Source of the DNA: Cladorrhinum sp. PSN259
Taxonomy: Eukaryota; Ascomycota; Sordariomycetes; Sordariales; Podosporaceae
DNA: 64,000 nucleotides
Reading direction: 5' to 3'
NCBI GenBank assembly: GCA_033725935.1
Contig: MU867097.1
Coordinates: 310,001 to 374,000, forward strand
Shown: positions 32,585 to 43,861 of the stretch, in pieces
Position numbering within the stretch: the stretch's first letter is position 1
Layout: every line of letters begins with the position of its first letter
The notes under the pieces: model-generated
Seen by the model: the letters and a program-made list of their open reading frames with translations, nothing else
Told to the model about the DNA's origin: nothing
Databases searched by the model: none
Translations under genes and position numbers: made by a program

Positions 32585-34740
32585 TCACTCCCAATACCTC
32601 CTCCACTGCTCCTCCTCCATCCTAATCTGACCCTCGATCCCCGCGGCCTCAACCTTGAGCATAGCAGCCTGGTTATTAAGCTTCTGCGTCTCACTAAAAT
32701 CCGGCTGTTGTTATTTTTCGTCAGCGTTTTTATTCATCATGTGTATGTACCGTACCCAGCAGCCATTTGTTAAAACCTGTTCGAATATACATTTTACCAA
32801 TGTTTGCATCGTACAATACCTCCTGAGGAGCAACAACGAACGAAACGACGACACACCAACACACCATCACACAATCTTGAAAGACAGAGTGACAGTGAAC
32901 ATTAAAGTACAGGAAAGGCAAACATGAAAATAAAATATGGGATAACAACAAACAACATCGCGAGGCGGAAGAAAAAAAAAGAGAAAAAAAAGAAGTGAGG
33001 GAGGGATGGTGGTAAAGGAAGGACAAAAAAAGAAATACTTACGACGCCATTGGGAATTCCAACAGTATTAGCATCAATTCTGTACGTCACACCAACGCCA
33101 GCCAACATGGCGTTGGTGCTCGCGCTGTTTGCGCTGACTCTGAACGCGTTGACTGCTAGATGTTGTTGCGTCTCGGCTTGGATTTTTAGCTGGGCTGCTT
33201 TTTGTTTTAGGGCGAGGGTCTTCATCTCCAGTTCTCTTTCCTTGGATTTACGCTCGATGACCTGTAATTTTGTAAGTTATTGTATCACATAAGCGGTGTT
33301 TTTGCTGCTATTTGGTCATAGAGAATCGGAAATAGGAGTTGTTGACGAGTTGTTGTTGTTTTATCACAGCAAAAATAGCGGATACCAGATCCATTCTCCT
33401 TGAGTTCGAGGGAAAAGAAAAGGCAGAATGGAAAGAAATAAACAACATACCTTCATACGAAGAGTGTTAATATCGTTGCTGGAGCTGGTTTGTTGCCAAA
33501 CCTGTCTCATCCTCTCCGAATACAACTGGCAAGTCCACCCACCACCAATAGCCCTCGCCGTCCCATCAAACTGCACCGCCAACCCCATCCCCTGCTTTAC
33601 GCCGGGTGAAACAACCTCCTTGAAGCACCTCTCGCAAACCGTAAACTCGTGCAACCCCGGCATAACATGGCACTTCAACCCAACAGGCGCGGGATAATTC
33701 CTCGGACACTCCCCATCGGTGATCACAGGCGGCGGCATATTCCCCCTCAACCATCCCACAAGGCCATGAACCCCACCGCCGGTCAGCAGCTGCTTCAGCG
33801 TTTCCATTGTCTTCATGTCATCGTACCGTTCCGAGGTAACCAACCCACACGCTCCTTGCCCTTGCGTAACAGCCCAACCACCCTTCAGTTCCGGCCAGAT
33901 CATCTCCATGTTAACCACGCAATCCCCGCATACCTTCCACTGCTCCAACCCATGCAACGCATACCACCGTCTCGTCTGAACAACCCGCAGTTCATTTTCA
34001 GAACCCAAGCTCCTGTTGGGACACACCCCATCCGGACCTTGCAGCGCAGCCAACTTCGGCAGCAACGATATATCGTATTTCTGAGGAGCTGTAATGAGAC
34101 AAGCGCCAGCGATCTTGACCCAGAATCTTGAGAGATCACATCGTACGGGGTACTGCTGCGGCGGGGAAGGTGTGAAATAGGAGGCAAAAGGTGTTGGACG
34201 GACTTGGGTGTTGTAGCAGGAGGGACAGACCAAGAAGTTTGAGTTTTGAAGGACGAGGTAGTCGTTAAAACCGGTTGAGGGGACTGTTCGGGAGCACGGG
34301 ACGGGCTGGGGTGGCGGTTGGGGCAGGTATGAGGCGGGGTTCAAGGCGGGGGATGAAGCGATGTTGTTGAAGAGGGAGGTTATGGCGGTGGTTATGGAAC
34401 CGGGGCGAGGAGGAGGAGGGGCGTGGGCGGGTGGTGGTTGGTAGGTGTAGCCTGTTGGAGGAGGAGCGGGTTGAGCGTAGTTGGGCGGTGGTTGTCCATA
34501 GCTTGGTGGCGGTTGAGCGTAGTTATGTTGTGGGGAAGGATGACCATAGCTTTGAGGTGGCTGTTGAGTATACACAGAAGCTGGTTGACCGTAACCAGGA
34601 TGCGCTTGGCCGTAGTTTTGTGGTTGTGGGTGTCCGTAGCCGGGAGGGGGCTGCCCGTAATTATTGTAGCCCTGGCCACCACCGGTGAGCGCGTTATTGA
34701 GCTCTTGCTCAAGGTTATTGAGAAACCGACGGAGGGGCAT
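32585..34740 (-). CDS. Pro/Gly/Tyr-rich protein with CxxC domain, function unknown
   Basis: 542 residues in three exons: 34740-33451, 33261-33043 and 32704-32585; all junctions are phase 0 (GTATGT and GTAAGT donors). The second intron is about 340 nt, long for this genome, so the last 39 codons are less certain. After a short helix (MPLRRFLNNLEQELNNALTG), residues 24-130 are low-complexity repeats of GYGQP/NYAQPPPSYG type, prone to disorder. A Cys-containing domain (about 150-420) has FLVCPSCYNTQVRP, CVNPR-type and WKVCGDCVVNME pairs, CPRNYPAPVGLKCHVMPG and FTVCERCFKEVV, suggesting zinc binding. A helical coiled-coil C-terminus (KERELEMKTLALKQKAAQL) follows. It resembles an uncharacterised fungal family; no function is assigned. 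Confidence 0.72.
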
Positions 34741-35369
34741 CTGGACAGAGACACAAAAAGGCTTATGTGACGAAGGCCAAGAAAAGAGAGAGAAAGGGGG
34801 CGGTGGCTTGCTTCTCGACGCCTTTTAAGACGCCAACTCCCACGGCCTAATCATGCTTCCCAACCACATTTCTCAAGCACCCAATGTTGCAATGCAGCTT
34901 ATTTAGGCCGATTTATTGCCTACCGATTTTCCTTTTCTGGCATACCTTCCCGCGGTTCTCCGAGGTCTCGACCCAAATAGCTGGGTTTCGAAAAGGCGGA
35001 AATCCTCCGCCAAGGATCCCTGTCAGCTGAAAGCATCTCACGAAAAAGAGGTCTAGCTGCGGAGATAGGAGGGATAGATAATAGCCGCTAGTGATTGATA
35101 AGATGTCTGCCAAATCAGATTTGCTCCTGGCCGTGATGCTCTTTGGGACAACCCACCATAGCCTTGTGCTTGACGTATCAAAAACAGTAGAGATTTTGTA
35201 TTACCCGAGCTAGTACTCCAACACTCCAAACTCACAATGACAGAGAATGGTATCCTATGACCCAGAAGCAAGACTTCCCGACTTGCCTCCAATTTTACCT
35301 ATACCAGAAAAAGAGATCTGCAGCTCATATCGCAGAAATTCGATCAAAATTCCCTCCAGCACCGTGATT
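34741..35369. other. Intergenic
   Basis: 629 bp between the stop of the Clr5 gene and the start of the Cys-motif gene, both on the - strand. It contains the latter's promoter. No gene seen. Confidence 0.6.
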
Positions 35370-37085
35370 TCATGTCCCCAGAGTCAAGTTCTCAACCTGC
35401 TCCCTCACAATTTCCATCCAAGCTAAAGCCCGCCTCTTCGCTTTCAACTCATCGGCCTCTGCGTCCATTCCATGCATCCTCATAAGATTCTCCAAATGAA
35501 TAGACCACAACACATACTGCTCATCTGACGAAAGCGCCAATCCTCTCTTCCCCCACTTGATGGAATTGTGCCAGTCCCCAATCGTCTCATAATAATCATT
35601 AAGCCATCCCACAAATAAAGCTTCCATCATGCTCGCAAAAGCCTTGGGTAAAAATCCAGCAGCCTCGATTTGTTTCACTTTTTTCAACAATCCCTCGGTT
35701 CTCTCTGCAAAATCCGCATCGAATCTCTTCTCGAACCATTGCCTTCCCAGTTCATCGCTCTCCGGATCCCTCATTATCAAATTCTGCGCCCAATACACTG
35801 ACTGCGCCTCCAGTCGAATCATATGATGCTCGTCGTTTGCCCTCTCCATCCGAGTGAAAGGCCATGCTGGTGGGTCTTTTGTCTTTTCGCATGCCAAATG
35901 TTGATTAGTGGCCCATTGCTTGTTGCGATCCAAAACTCCATTCATATTAGATATCGTGTCCGCGTGCACTTTTGAAAGTCGTTTGATATATCCCATAAGA
36001 TTCTGTGGGTTGCTCATAAGGTCAGAAAACGAGGCAGCAATCTCCTTGACTGGGTGCTTGCCGAATTTCGCTTCTGCCAGCCTTTGAAGATATTGAAGGT
36101 AGGCGTTTAGAACTTCCTTGCGTCCCGATTCCAGGAGTAAATGGGGAACTAGAATGCAGAGATCAGAAAAAGTCTTCATTGTCGGCGTGTCAAGTTTGCG
36201 CTCCAGTTGAAGAAATGCGAGCCGTAGAATGCGACCTCCTTCGACGTTTTCCCGGAGGTCGAAAAGATCGACGGCTACTTTGAAATACCGGTAGCAGGGG
36301 TCGATGTAGCCCGTTACCTCGTCCATTTGGAGGTTGGCTGCATCTCGGTCGACATGTCCCCGCAGGAACCTGCGAACTGCCGTAAGACCAGACTGAATTG
36401 AGCGGGAACCTTGGCTCTCGTATATTATTGGTGAAAGTGAAGCTTCGTTCACGCGGGAGTCTATATCCATCATGACCACCGTGTCATCTTCGAGATCACC
36501 ACTTGCTGTACTAGATGATGAGGCTGACGAGAATGAACCGCTCTTGGATGGTGCTCGTCTCTTGACTGAGTATTTGAAAAACCCCCATCGTGCAAACTGA
36601 TTTTTGTACATCTTTGGTGTCGCCTTGAGATTGAAGTTTTTATCCATATACTCAATAATGTCGCGAAGGATACGATTTTGTGTGATGTATAAGTTGAACA
36701 GAGTTCCTTTCCATTGATCCCATTCCTCGGTCCGACGAGGCACTATCGCATGTGGTGAAGGATGTGGTCCTCGAATGGAGCCCCTGGCTGATTTCCCGCT
36801 TTTTCCGACCTTTGCTGCTGGTTGATGATTACTGTGTTGCTGCGACGTCCCACCTGGCCGAGTGACCTTCACATCGGATGATGATGATGACCCTCCAACG
36901 GTTTTGAATTTCAAGGCGGGAATCCTCCCCAGCATAATGGACCGGTTGTCGTCCGGACCCGGAGATGCCTCCTCCTTTTTAATGGGGGCATCAATATCAT
37001 TGTCGTCCAGCACCAATCCGGTCATGTTTTCGGCAGCGACCAGCAAGGCCATCGGCCCGCCGTCAGGCGACAAGCTCCCATCCAT
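35370..37085 (-). CDS. Clr5-domain protein
   Basis: 571 residues, single exon. The Clr5 domain is a fungal helical module named after S. pombe Clr5, linked to silencing, and is commonly found in Pezizomycotina proteins of unknown role. Here it lies at about 118-170: EEWDQWKGTLFNLYITQNRI, LRDIIEYMDKNFNLKATPKM, YKNQFARWGFFKYSVK, matching the family consensus well. Before it is a Ser/Gly-rich disordered region with KKEE (possible SUMO site). After it, about 230-560 is all-helical with TPR-like pairs (DPCYRYFKVAVDLFDLRENV, YYETIGDWHNSIKWGKRGLA), typical of the class. Probably nuclear. DNA binding by the Clr5 module is inferred. Confidence 0.88.
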   Translation of the reverse strand: MDGSLSPDGGPMALLVAAENMTGLVLDDNDIDAPIKKEEASPGPDDNRSIMLGRIPALKFKTVGGSSSSSDVKVTRPGGTSQQHSNHQPAAKVGKSGKSARGSIRGPHPSPHAIVPRRTEEWDQWKGTLFNLYITQNRILRDIIEYMDKNFNLKATPKMYKNQFARWGFFKYSVKRRAPSKSGSFSSASSSSTASGDLEDDTVVMMDIDSRVNEASLSPIIYESQGSRSIQSGLTAVRRFLRGHVDRDAANLQMDEVTGYIDPCYRYFKVAVDLFDLRENVEGGRILRLAFLQLERKLDTPTMKTFSDLCILVPHLLLESGRKEVLNAYLQYLQRLAEAKFGKHPVKEIAASFSDLMSNPQNLMGYIKRLSKVHADTISNMNGVLDRNKQWATNQHLACEKTKDPPAWPFTRMERANDEHHMIRLEAQSVYWAQNLIMRDPESDELGRQWFEKRFDADFAERTEGLLKKVKQIEAAGFLPKAFASMMEALFVGWLNDYYETIGDWHNSIKWGKRGLALSSDEQYVLWSIHLENLMRMHGMDAEADELKAKRRALAWMEIVREQVENLTLGT

Positions 37086-37961
37086 CGGGACTAGTCGTAG
37101 ACGAATGATACCGGTAGTGGTGAAGGTGACGTAAGCAACGGCTCCTCGCTAATCGCCCGGGCAGCACTGGTTCGGTGGCGTACAACGTTCAAACTACCTG
37201 ACTTGGGTCCACTTGTAAACTGGAGGTAAAAAATAAAAACAAGAAACTGGAGTTTGGGGAGTGGCGGGCGTCACGGCGTGGTGGTAGCGGACGGTGTACA
37301 GATGGTGGTGACAGGGACGCGGCCGATCGGCGCCAGCGAAGACAGAACTACCATATTGAGCCGCCCACTTTGGGGCGCGCAAGTGTAATGATGACGGTCC
37401 AAAACAGACGAAAAACAGCAGTGTTCAATTGGACTGGATTGCGATGATAAACATGAAAAATATAAAATGCGCAGCTGTTTGATGTTAGGTAACAACTCCT
37501 GACCGATCCGGGGACAAATCGGCCGCAATTTGAGTTTCCAGGTACCCCTCAATTTCTCAGACACAAATTACAGCGCCACCCGCATTATTTTTACTAAGCT
37601 GCTGGGTTCCCCGGGATCTCTAGCGGACAGCACCCCTCAAATGCGCCTAGCGCCGGATTACTCCGCTTTCCTCATCCAACGGTCGTTCTCTCTTTTCGTG
37701 TAATCCGTACCTGGTCCCTGGCCCCTGGCATTCTTTTACACACAATCAATCCATCCTTCCAGGTTCCCATCGGGGGAATACCATCGGAGCGGACAAGCAT
37801 CAAACAAGCCATGCATCTTCAATCGTTTTTGGACAAGCCGCTCGTGCATCGGCCGAGATGGGTGCGACAGACAAAAGCCGGCCGATGACCTAGACCGGAC
37901 CCCTGTGTGACCAAACCATGACCAATGAATTGCAACTTTTACTCAAAACGATGACCAGAGA

Positions 37962-37969
37962 TATAAATA
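37962..37969 (+). promoter_or_regulatory. TATA-like TATAAATA
   Basis: Perfect TATAAATA 686 bp before the DUF1996 ATG. It could be an upstream or alternative promoter, or could serve an unannotated short transcript starting near 38000. Confidence 0.3.
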
Positions 37970-38335
37970 GGCACGGGTTTCGCTATGAGGTCTTGGTCGA
38001 GAAATATATGTTTGGCGATGTATATCTCAATCAATCTGCATTCCAATGATATTACGCGGGTGTACTCGGAGGGTTTTCATGCCGACCGAAGGATATTAAC
38101 GGCGGAATGCTTGGACTTGAGAGATGTTAGTTGCAATAATTCTTAAACACTGGCAAACAGTTTGCTTTCACACCGTATGTGCAGGCCAAGATGCAGCCGT
38201 GAAGCTACCGTATCTCGAAAAATAGACACAATCTTCTCATCCCGGCCGATCGTCAGACGCACAACAAATGCCGGGAACGTCACTGGATATATTCAGTAAA
38301 TCAAGAATGCTCCATTCCGCGCCCACCAATCCCAT

Positions 38336-38342
38336 TATAAAT
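38336..38342 (+). promoter_or_regulatory. TATA-like TATAAAT
   Basis: Lies 306 bp before the DUF1996 start, in a CA-rich leader-like context. A reasonable core promoter candidate for that gene. Confidence 0.35.
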
Positions 38343-38647
38343 CATTCATATTTTCCCTCTACACATTTATCCTTTGAACACCACAACACTACCACATACC
38401 CGGCAGTTGGATGTGCCGAGAAACCGGCAGCCACTCATAGAGATCAACACTAAATTGCCATTCCGTGTGTTAATCTAACACTCACAAGTAAAGTGCACTC
38501 AGGAAATCAGTCTGGGGAAATGGAGTACAAGTTGCCACATGCCCATCATGTCAAAAGGAGAGGGATTCTCCCGTTTCTGCTTCGCCAAGAGTGGCTGCAG
38601 GATCAACCCCTTTTTGTGATTCCGATCTCACTACAGGTTTCGTCAAC

Positions 38648-39789
38648 ATGGTGCAATCCTCCTCTCTCTGGGCTTTGGCCCTACTAGCAGCCTCACCATC
38701 AACCGCCCTCCTCCGATTCTCCTGCTCCCAGCTAGTAGTAGACCGCGTCGACCCCCTCGTCAACCCAGGCCAACTCCCGTCCCCCCACGTCCACCAAATC
38801 GTGGGCGGCAACGCCTTCAACATCTCCATGGATCCCCTCTCCCCGCCTCCCCAAACAGCGACATGCACCACCTGCCAATTCTCGGAAGACTTCTCCAACT
38901 ACTGGACAGCAATCCTCTACTTCCGCGCTCGCAACGGGTCGTACATCCGCGTGCCCCAGAAGCCAAACGTAGGCTACGAGCAAGCCAACGGCGGAATGAC
39001 AATCTATTACATTCCTTACCTAAACAAGAAATCAACCGTAACGGCTTTCAAACCTGGGTTCCGGATGCTGATTGGCAACCCGGCCTACAGAACTATGGAG
39101 CAAGCCAGACAGTTCAGACAGCTCACTTATACCTGTTTGCAAAATGCCATGACGCGCACGGGTGAGACGCTGGACATGCCTACCAAGCCTTGTCCCGCCG
39201 GGATCATGTCGAATGTGCGGTTTCCTACCTGCTGGGACGGAAAAAACTTGGATTCGCCTGATCATAGTAGTAAGTCCTTTTAACTCTCCCATTTCAAAAA
39301 AGCTGCTTGCTGAAGAGAAAAACAGGCCACGTGGCATACCCAACCACTGGAACATTCGAATCCAACGGTCCCTGCCCTTCTACGCATCCTGTAAAGATTC
39401 CTCAGCTGTTTTACGAAGTTATCTGGGACACGACCAAATTCAACAAGAAGGAGATGTGGCCTGAAGACGGCAGCCAGCCGTTCGTCTGGAGCCAGGGAGA
39501 CAAGACCGGGTTCGGCAATCACGGCGATTACGTGTTTGGATGGAAGGACAATGCCCTGCAAAAGGCCATGGACAGTAACTGCGATCGGTGCCAGGGACAG
39601 CTGAAGAGTCAGACTCTCGGTGACGGCAATAAGTGCAGCAAGGGACGGGCTGTTAGGGAGGAAATTGATGGATGTAAGTTAAACCTTCCTTGGGTTATGG
39701 AGGGGGAAAAAACAAAACTGGTTGCTAACATTCAAACATCAGGGCTCAATTCGATTCCTGGTTTGTCAGCAGAGGAGGAGCACCATTAA
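38648..39789 (+). CDS. Secreted DUF1996 protein
   Basis: 338 residues in three exons: 38648-39269, 39326-39673 and 39743-39789. The start at 38648 opens directly into a signal peptide (SSLWALALLAASPSTALL); an in-frame ATG-less extension upstream lacks coding features. DUF1996 proteins are secreted fungal proteins of undetermined chemistry, often found in plant-degrading secretomes. Family hallmarks: RVDPLVNPGQLPSPHVHQIV, GGNAFN, CTTCQFSEDFSNYWTA, ILYFRARNGSYIRVPQ, the spliced SPDHSSHVAYP, CPSTHPVKIPQLFYEVIW and FGNHGDYVFGW. The His residues in HVHQIV, SHVAYP and NHGDYVFGW could form a metal or catalytic site (inference). It ends shortly after the domain with no WSC module, so this is a single-domain form. 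Confidence 0.9.
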
Positions 39790-41895
39790 AAAGGGTTGGG
39801 ATTCAAGAGTAGACTCGAGATTTCATTGTGATTATAAGATTACTACTAGCCAAGTTTATTCAAAGAATGAGATTATACCACCTTCCTGCCAAACCCATAC
39901 CTCGGACAAAACGTAGACCAGGGCTCAGGCTGCTTCTTTGGCTCATCCGAGATCTTGTAAATCAAAAACTCAAAGGGCAAACGTTGAAAACTCGGACACA
40001 GCAATTCACCTTTGCCGCCAGCCCTCATTATCATGTCGAAATCGATGTGACTGAGTCTCCTGTTATCCGGATCAATCTCAATATGACCCTCACCTGTCTG
40101 TCTCCCCATCCATTCAATTGTCAGCCTGCCAGCTTTGCAGGGTGCAAGATCGCCAAGGTCCGATTAAAAGGGAGATTCACTTCAGGTCAATATGTTCACG
40201 TAACTGCCTGGTTTGATGCTTGCAGAATACTTGGTTACTGGTTATCAGATGTGCTTATTGTACACATATACGATCCAAGAATTGTTAAGAATCTAACAGT
40301 TGCTGCGGGCACCTCAACTTCAACCATACACCAACTTGATGCACGTAACTTGAACGTGCGTGACACAGCTTAAATTGAAGGTACAAAATTTAAAAGAAAG
40401 CTGGTCCATGCTTGACTGTCTAATGGGGCGGTTTTCTATCCCACTGGCATTAAATCATGTCGGTCTTGCTGATGTCGCTCTTGGCGAGCGATCAAGATGC
40501 GGAAACGGCGGATAGGTCGGAGCCGCCTTGAAATCAGAGCAGCCAGACGGGTTGCTATTGATAGGAGACGAATGCCCAGTAGGATACGAAAAGTCCAGGA
40601 GGATGGCAACAGATATGATAAAGAAAAAAAAGAAATAGAAGAATGTTTAAAGAGCAAAAAAAGAATCATCAGAAACCCCGGAAATCCTCTCTCCCAGATC
40701 CCTCGAGCTGGTATAGCGAAACGAATCCATTATGCAGCTACTGTCAACTACTATGACGATTTGATTCATTGAAAACTGAGCTGGGGAATTCTGTCTTTAA
40801 AGACCAGGAATTTCGGGCCTGGGAGATTAGATGCCCGGACCTGAAAGATGGGACGGGAGGAAGGACGGAGCGAGCACCTTGATGGCTGGGCTCTGAGCCA
40901 ACTGAAGAGTAAAATCCTATTTAATACAATCATTCGATCAAAACAGAACAATCCCTAGATCAACCTGTACGGACCAGTCGATCACTGTCATTTGGTTGTT
41001 AGTAGCAGTCTAGAGAATGCTCCCGTGTAGGTATATAAATCAAACCCGATAAGGGCATCATTATTTTTCGGGACCGCGCTGCCGAATCAAAGTTCTGCAG
41101 CCCTTCTGTTAACTCGGAATCATAAATGATGCGGTCCTATTATACAGATGCATCACTAAATGGAACTTTCCGCGAATGCTTCGAACCTGGAAGGAACGAC
41201 ATGATGTAAGTGATCCGAACCAGACAGTTTTTGCTGATGATGTCTTACTGTCGTTCACGATCAGTCAATGTGAGATGATAGACAATGGTTGGCCAAAAAT
41301 AACAATGCTATTGTTTATTGCCTTGAATAAGACTTGACCTACCTCGAATGATTGGTCCCGTTGATTCGACGACTTTATTCATCCCATTGTCGAACGTGGT
41401 CAAAGCTTGAGGAACCTTCCTGGCCATTGTTTTCATCTGAGCTTTCTCATTTTACGACTGATTGGCCTGGCAGAAAAAAAGCTTTTAGGAAAGGTCGTTT
41501 TTTTTCAAAACTCTTCCTTGACCTTTTCCTTTTCCTCGCGACTCTGCCCAGTTTATCGAGTTTTCGTCTGGTCGCTCCTCTTTTCTCTTTTCCCTCACAA
41601 CAACAAAACTTCGGTCACAGCTTTTCTTTTCCCGACTTCCTCCTCGTCTCACTTTTCTTTTTTCTGTCTTTCTTTAGACCAAGAACCAGCCGGCTCCCAT
41701 CCCTCGAACCCCTCCATAGGTCGCTTGTAAGTTGATCTCGGAATCGAGATTCTTCATGTGCTTGCCTTAGTCGCTCGTTCACGTGGAAAAACACTTGAAA
41801 AAAACCTCATCCCTCAAAGCTTGGATTGATTTATCATCTTATCAGAATCAGTCGCTTAATTGTCATTCAATTATATAGTCAAAAGCTTCAGAAAG
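39790..41895. other. Intergenic; uncertain short open frames on both strands
   Basis: A + frame (39828-40373) and an overlapping - frame (39873-40109; contains HIEIDPDNRRLSHIDFDMIM and SDEPKKQPEPWSTFC) both look somewhat protein-like around 39900-40100; neither was recognised. The right part (41340-41895) is a pyrimidine-rich promoter/leader for the next gene. Confidence 0.4.
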
Positions 41896-42603
41896 ATGTC
41901 GAGCTCCTCGGTTCCCGGCCCGTCCGCTGCCGCCGCTCCTGCTGCCAACACCGCCCCCTTGGTCCTGGCCAAGCTTTTCCCTCGTGCTGGCTTTTGCTGG
42001 CAGCATGGCCGGTTGCGCATCCTGCGCAACAATGCGCGGAACGCGATGGTGTACCGCGCCATCGTCGACAGCTTCGCGCCGGGCACGTACGTCCGCAAGC
42101 GCGAGGCGATGGCGCTGGTGACCGAGGCCGTGGAGCACACGGTCGAGGTGATGGGTGACCCTCATCGCGGCATCAAGCCCGATGAGGGCATCATCGACTT
42201 TTTGGAGCGCGCTGCCGAGCTCTCCGCTCTGGGTGCCGGGTTGGACACCGATGTTTGGTTAGTTGTCTTTCTTTATTTTTATCCCTAGGATTTGCACATG
42301 AAGCTAATGCGATACTATACGGAAAGGGTCGAGCTGATGTACCAGATCGTGTGGGCCCGTCAGACCTACAAGAGCACGGTTCCACTTGTTGAGCAGCATG
42401 GTAAGTTGTTTCTGGTTGATTTGTTGATGCGTTGCTTTTCCCTTTTTTTCAGGGGCCAATGATCGCAATCATTATTCATAGTATGGCTTTTGTAGAGAAT
42501 GAGACTAATCATATTGCTTGTCTAAATTGTAGCCAACCACGACCAGCTCTCCGCTCTAGCCTTTGCAGCCGATAAGCTGCGCAATGCCGCCGCCACCCAC
42601 TAG
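41896..42603 (+). CDS. Small helical protein, function unknown
   Basis: 168 residues in three exons: 41896-42257, 42327-42400 and 42533-42603, with GTTAGT and GTAAGT donors; frame kept (DTDVWVELMYQ and VEQHANHDQLSALAF). The first 25 residues are Ser/Ala/Pro-rich; the rest is helical and moderately basic (ARNAMVYRAIVDSFAPGTYV, MALVTEAVEHTVEVMGD). There is no signal peptide or membrane span. The second and third exons share the same high-GC codon use as the first, supporting the model. Not recognised as any named family. Confidence 0.7.
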
Positions 42604-43861
42604 GATTGGGCTGCGCTTGAGGTTTATGCGTATCCGTACCTAATGAGTGAGGCGTATGATGTAGATGACAGCAACAGTGAGGATAACAACGATGGCGATG
42701 GCGATGATGGGATGGCTGGTGGTGTTATCCTTGCTTCCATTACCGAGGGGAATGAGGGAGATGACGAGAAGAAGAAGGCCGAGATCAACGCTGAGGCTGA
42801 GAAACTGCCCGAGAAGATGAAGCAGATAAATCTCGTGGATGAGGATGGGGATGCGATGATGTTGGGGGTGTGATTACGTGTTTCCTTTTTGTTCATATTT
42901 TTGTATGGTGTATGCAGGAGGAATTTGGGTGCGGCTATTAAGTTAGTTGTTGGACTGCCCATGCAATATATCGCTGCAGGGCGTGGTGGATTTGTTTTTA
43001 CGGGTTTAACAATGGGATGGCTTGCCTCGCTTGAGAGCAGGCTTTTGAATTTCTCTTTGAACAGGCGTGAAGTTTTGTGAATTACCAGTAGCATGGTGAA
43101 GTTCTTGGGGTCCCTCCGTTCTTTCCTTCCGTCGAAACTCCAGATTAGCTATGGCCATCATGCCGATCCGAGTCAACCTGGAACATAGCTCCTTCCTTAT
43201 AGCTCCTTCCTTCCACTTCCCAGCCACCGCCCGGGGGCCTGGACCAGGAGTTCCAGGTTATAAACCGGTCAACAGGGCCAGTGATTAACATTCCATGGGT
43301 AATTGGTCAATTGGTCTCAAGCTTTCACACACTGTCGTCCCTCAACACAAAGCGAGAGCCCAAGTGTTCAATTCCCAACCGCTGCGCTACCTTGTCGTAG
43401 ATTTCGATTCAACATCGAACTCGGCGAGGCTGACGACTCAGGCACAGTAACGTCCCTATGGGCTTCGGGCACAGTCTGTATGCGTCATAGTGGTTGACAA
43501 GTATAGCTGGACTTGGGTATTGTTTAGGCTTCTCTGTGATCAGTCAATGATTTTTTTTTCATCTTTTGCCACAGAACCTGTCATCTTTGTTTTCGTGAGT
43601 TACGCTCCATCCTTCCTCTTTGTGAAATAACCAGAGCACTTTCTAGCAACCACTACAACAAAGGGATTGTCTTGTCGGTTTTATATAGACCTACCCTTTC
43701 TATCTTCTTCATGACAATTCCATTGTACAAAAGAAGGCAGAGACATAGACGACAATGCAGAAACAGGGCCCCTGAATCCGGATAGTATATAATCCCAGCA
43801 ATGGCCAAAAATGAAGGGAAAGTAAATAAAAACAAGCTAGATCCCGCCATCCCAGTCTACC
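42604..43861. other. Intergenic, containing one small acidic open frame
   Basis: Apart from the 76-codon acidic frame listed next, no gene seen. CT/TCC-rich tracts around 43190-43260. Confidence 0.5.
42643..42873 (+). CDS. Short acidic open frame, doubtful
   Basis: 76 codons from ATG, starting 39 bp after the previous stop. The translation is Asp/Glu/Asn/Gly-rich (DVDDSNSEDNNDGDGDDG) with a helical middle (KKKAEINAEAEKLPEKMKQI). It could be a separate small gene, a 3'-UTR coincidence, or a remnant of a longer C-terminus of the preceding gene. No family recognised. Confidence 0.25.
   Translation: MSEAYDVDDSNSEDNNDGDGDDGMAGGVILASITEGNEGDDEKKKAEINAEAEKLPEKMKQINLVDEDGDAMMLGV

Larger units (their letters stand above)
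37086..38647. other. Intergenic; promoter of DUF1996 gene
   Basis: No gene assigned. Two TATA-like sites are listed separately. A 53-codon open frame begins at 37985, 16 bp after the first TATA; nothing recognisable is in it. Confidence 0.5.

Noticed and set aside
43340..43400. Possible tRNA (GTTCAATTCCC) near 43365
   Set aside because: No T-stem or acceptor pairing.
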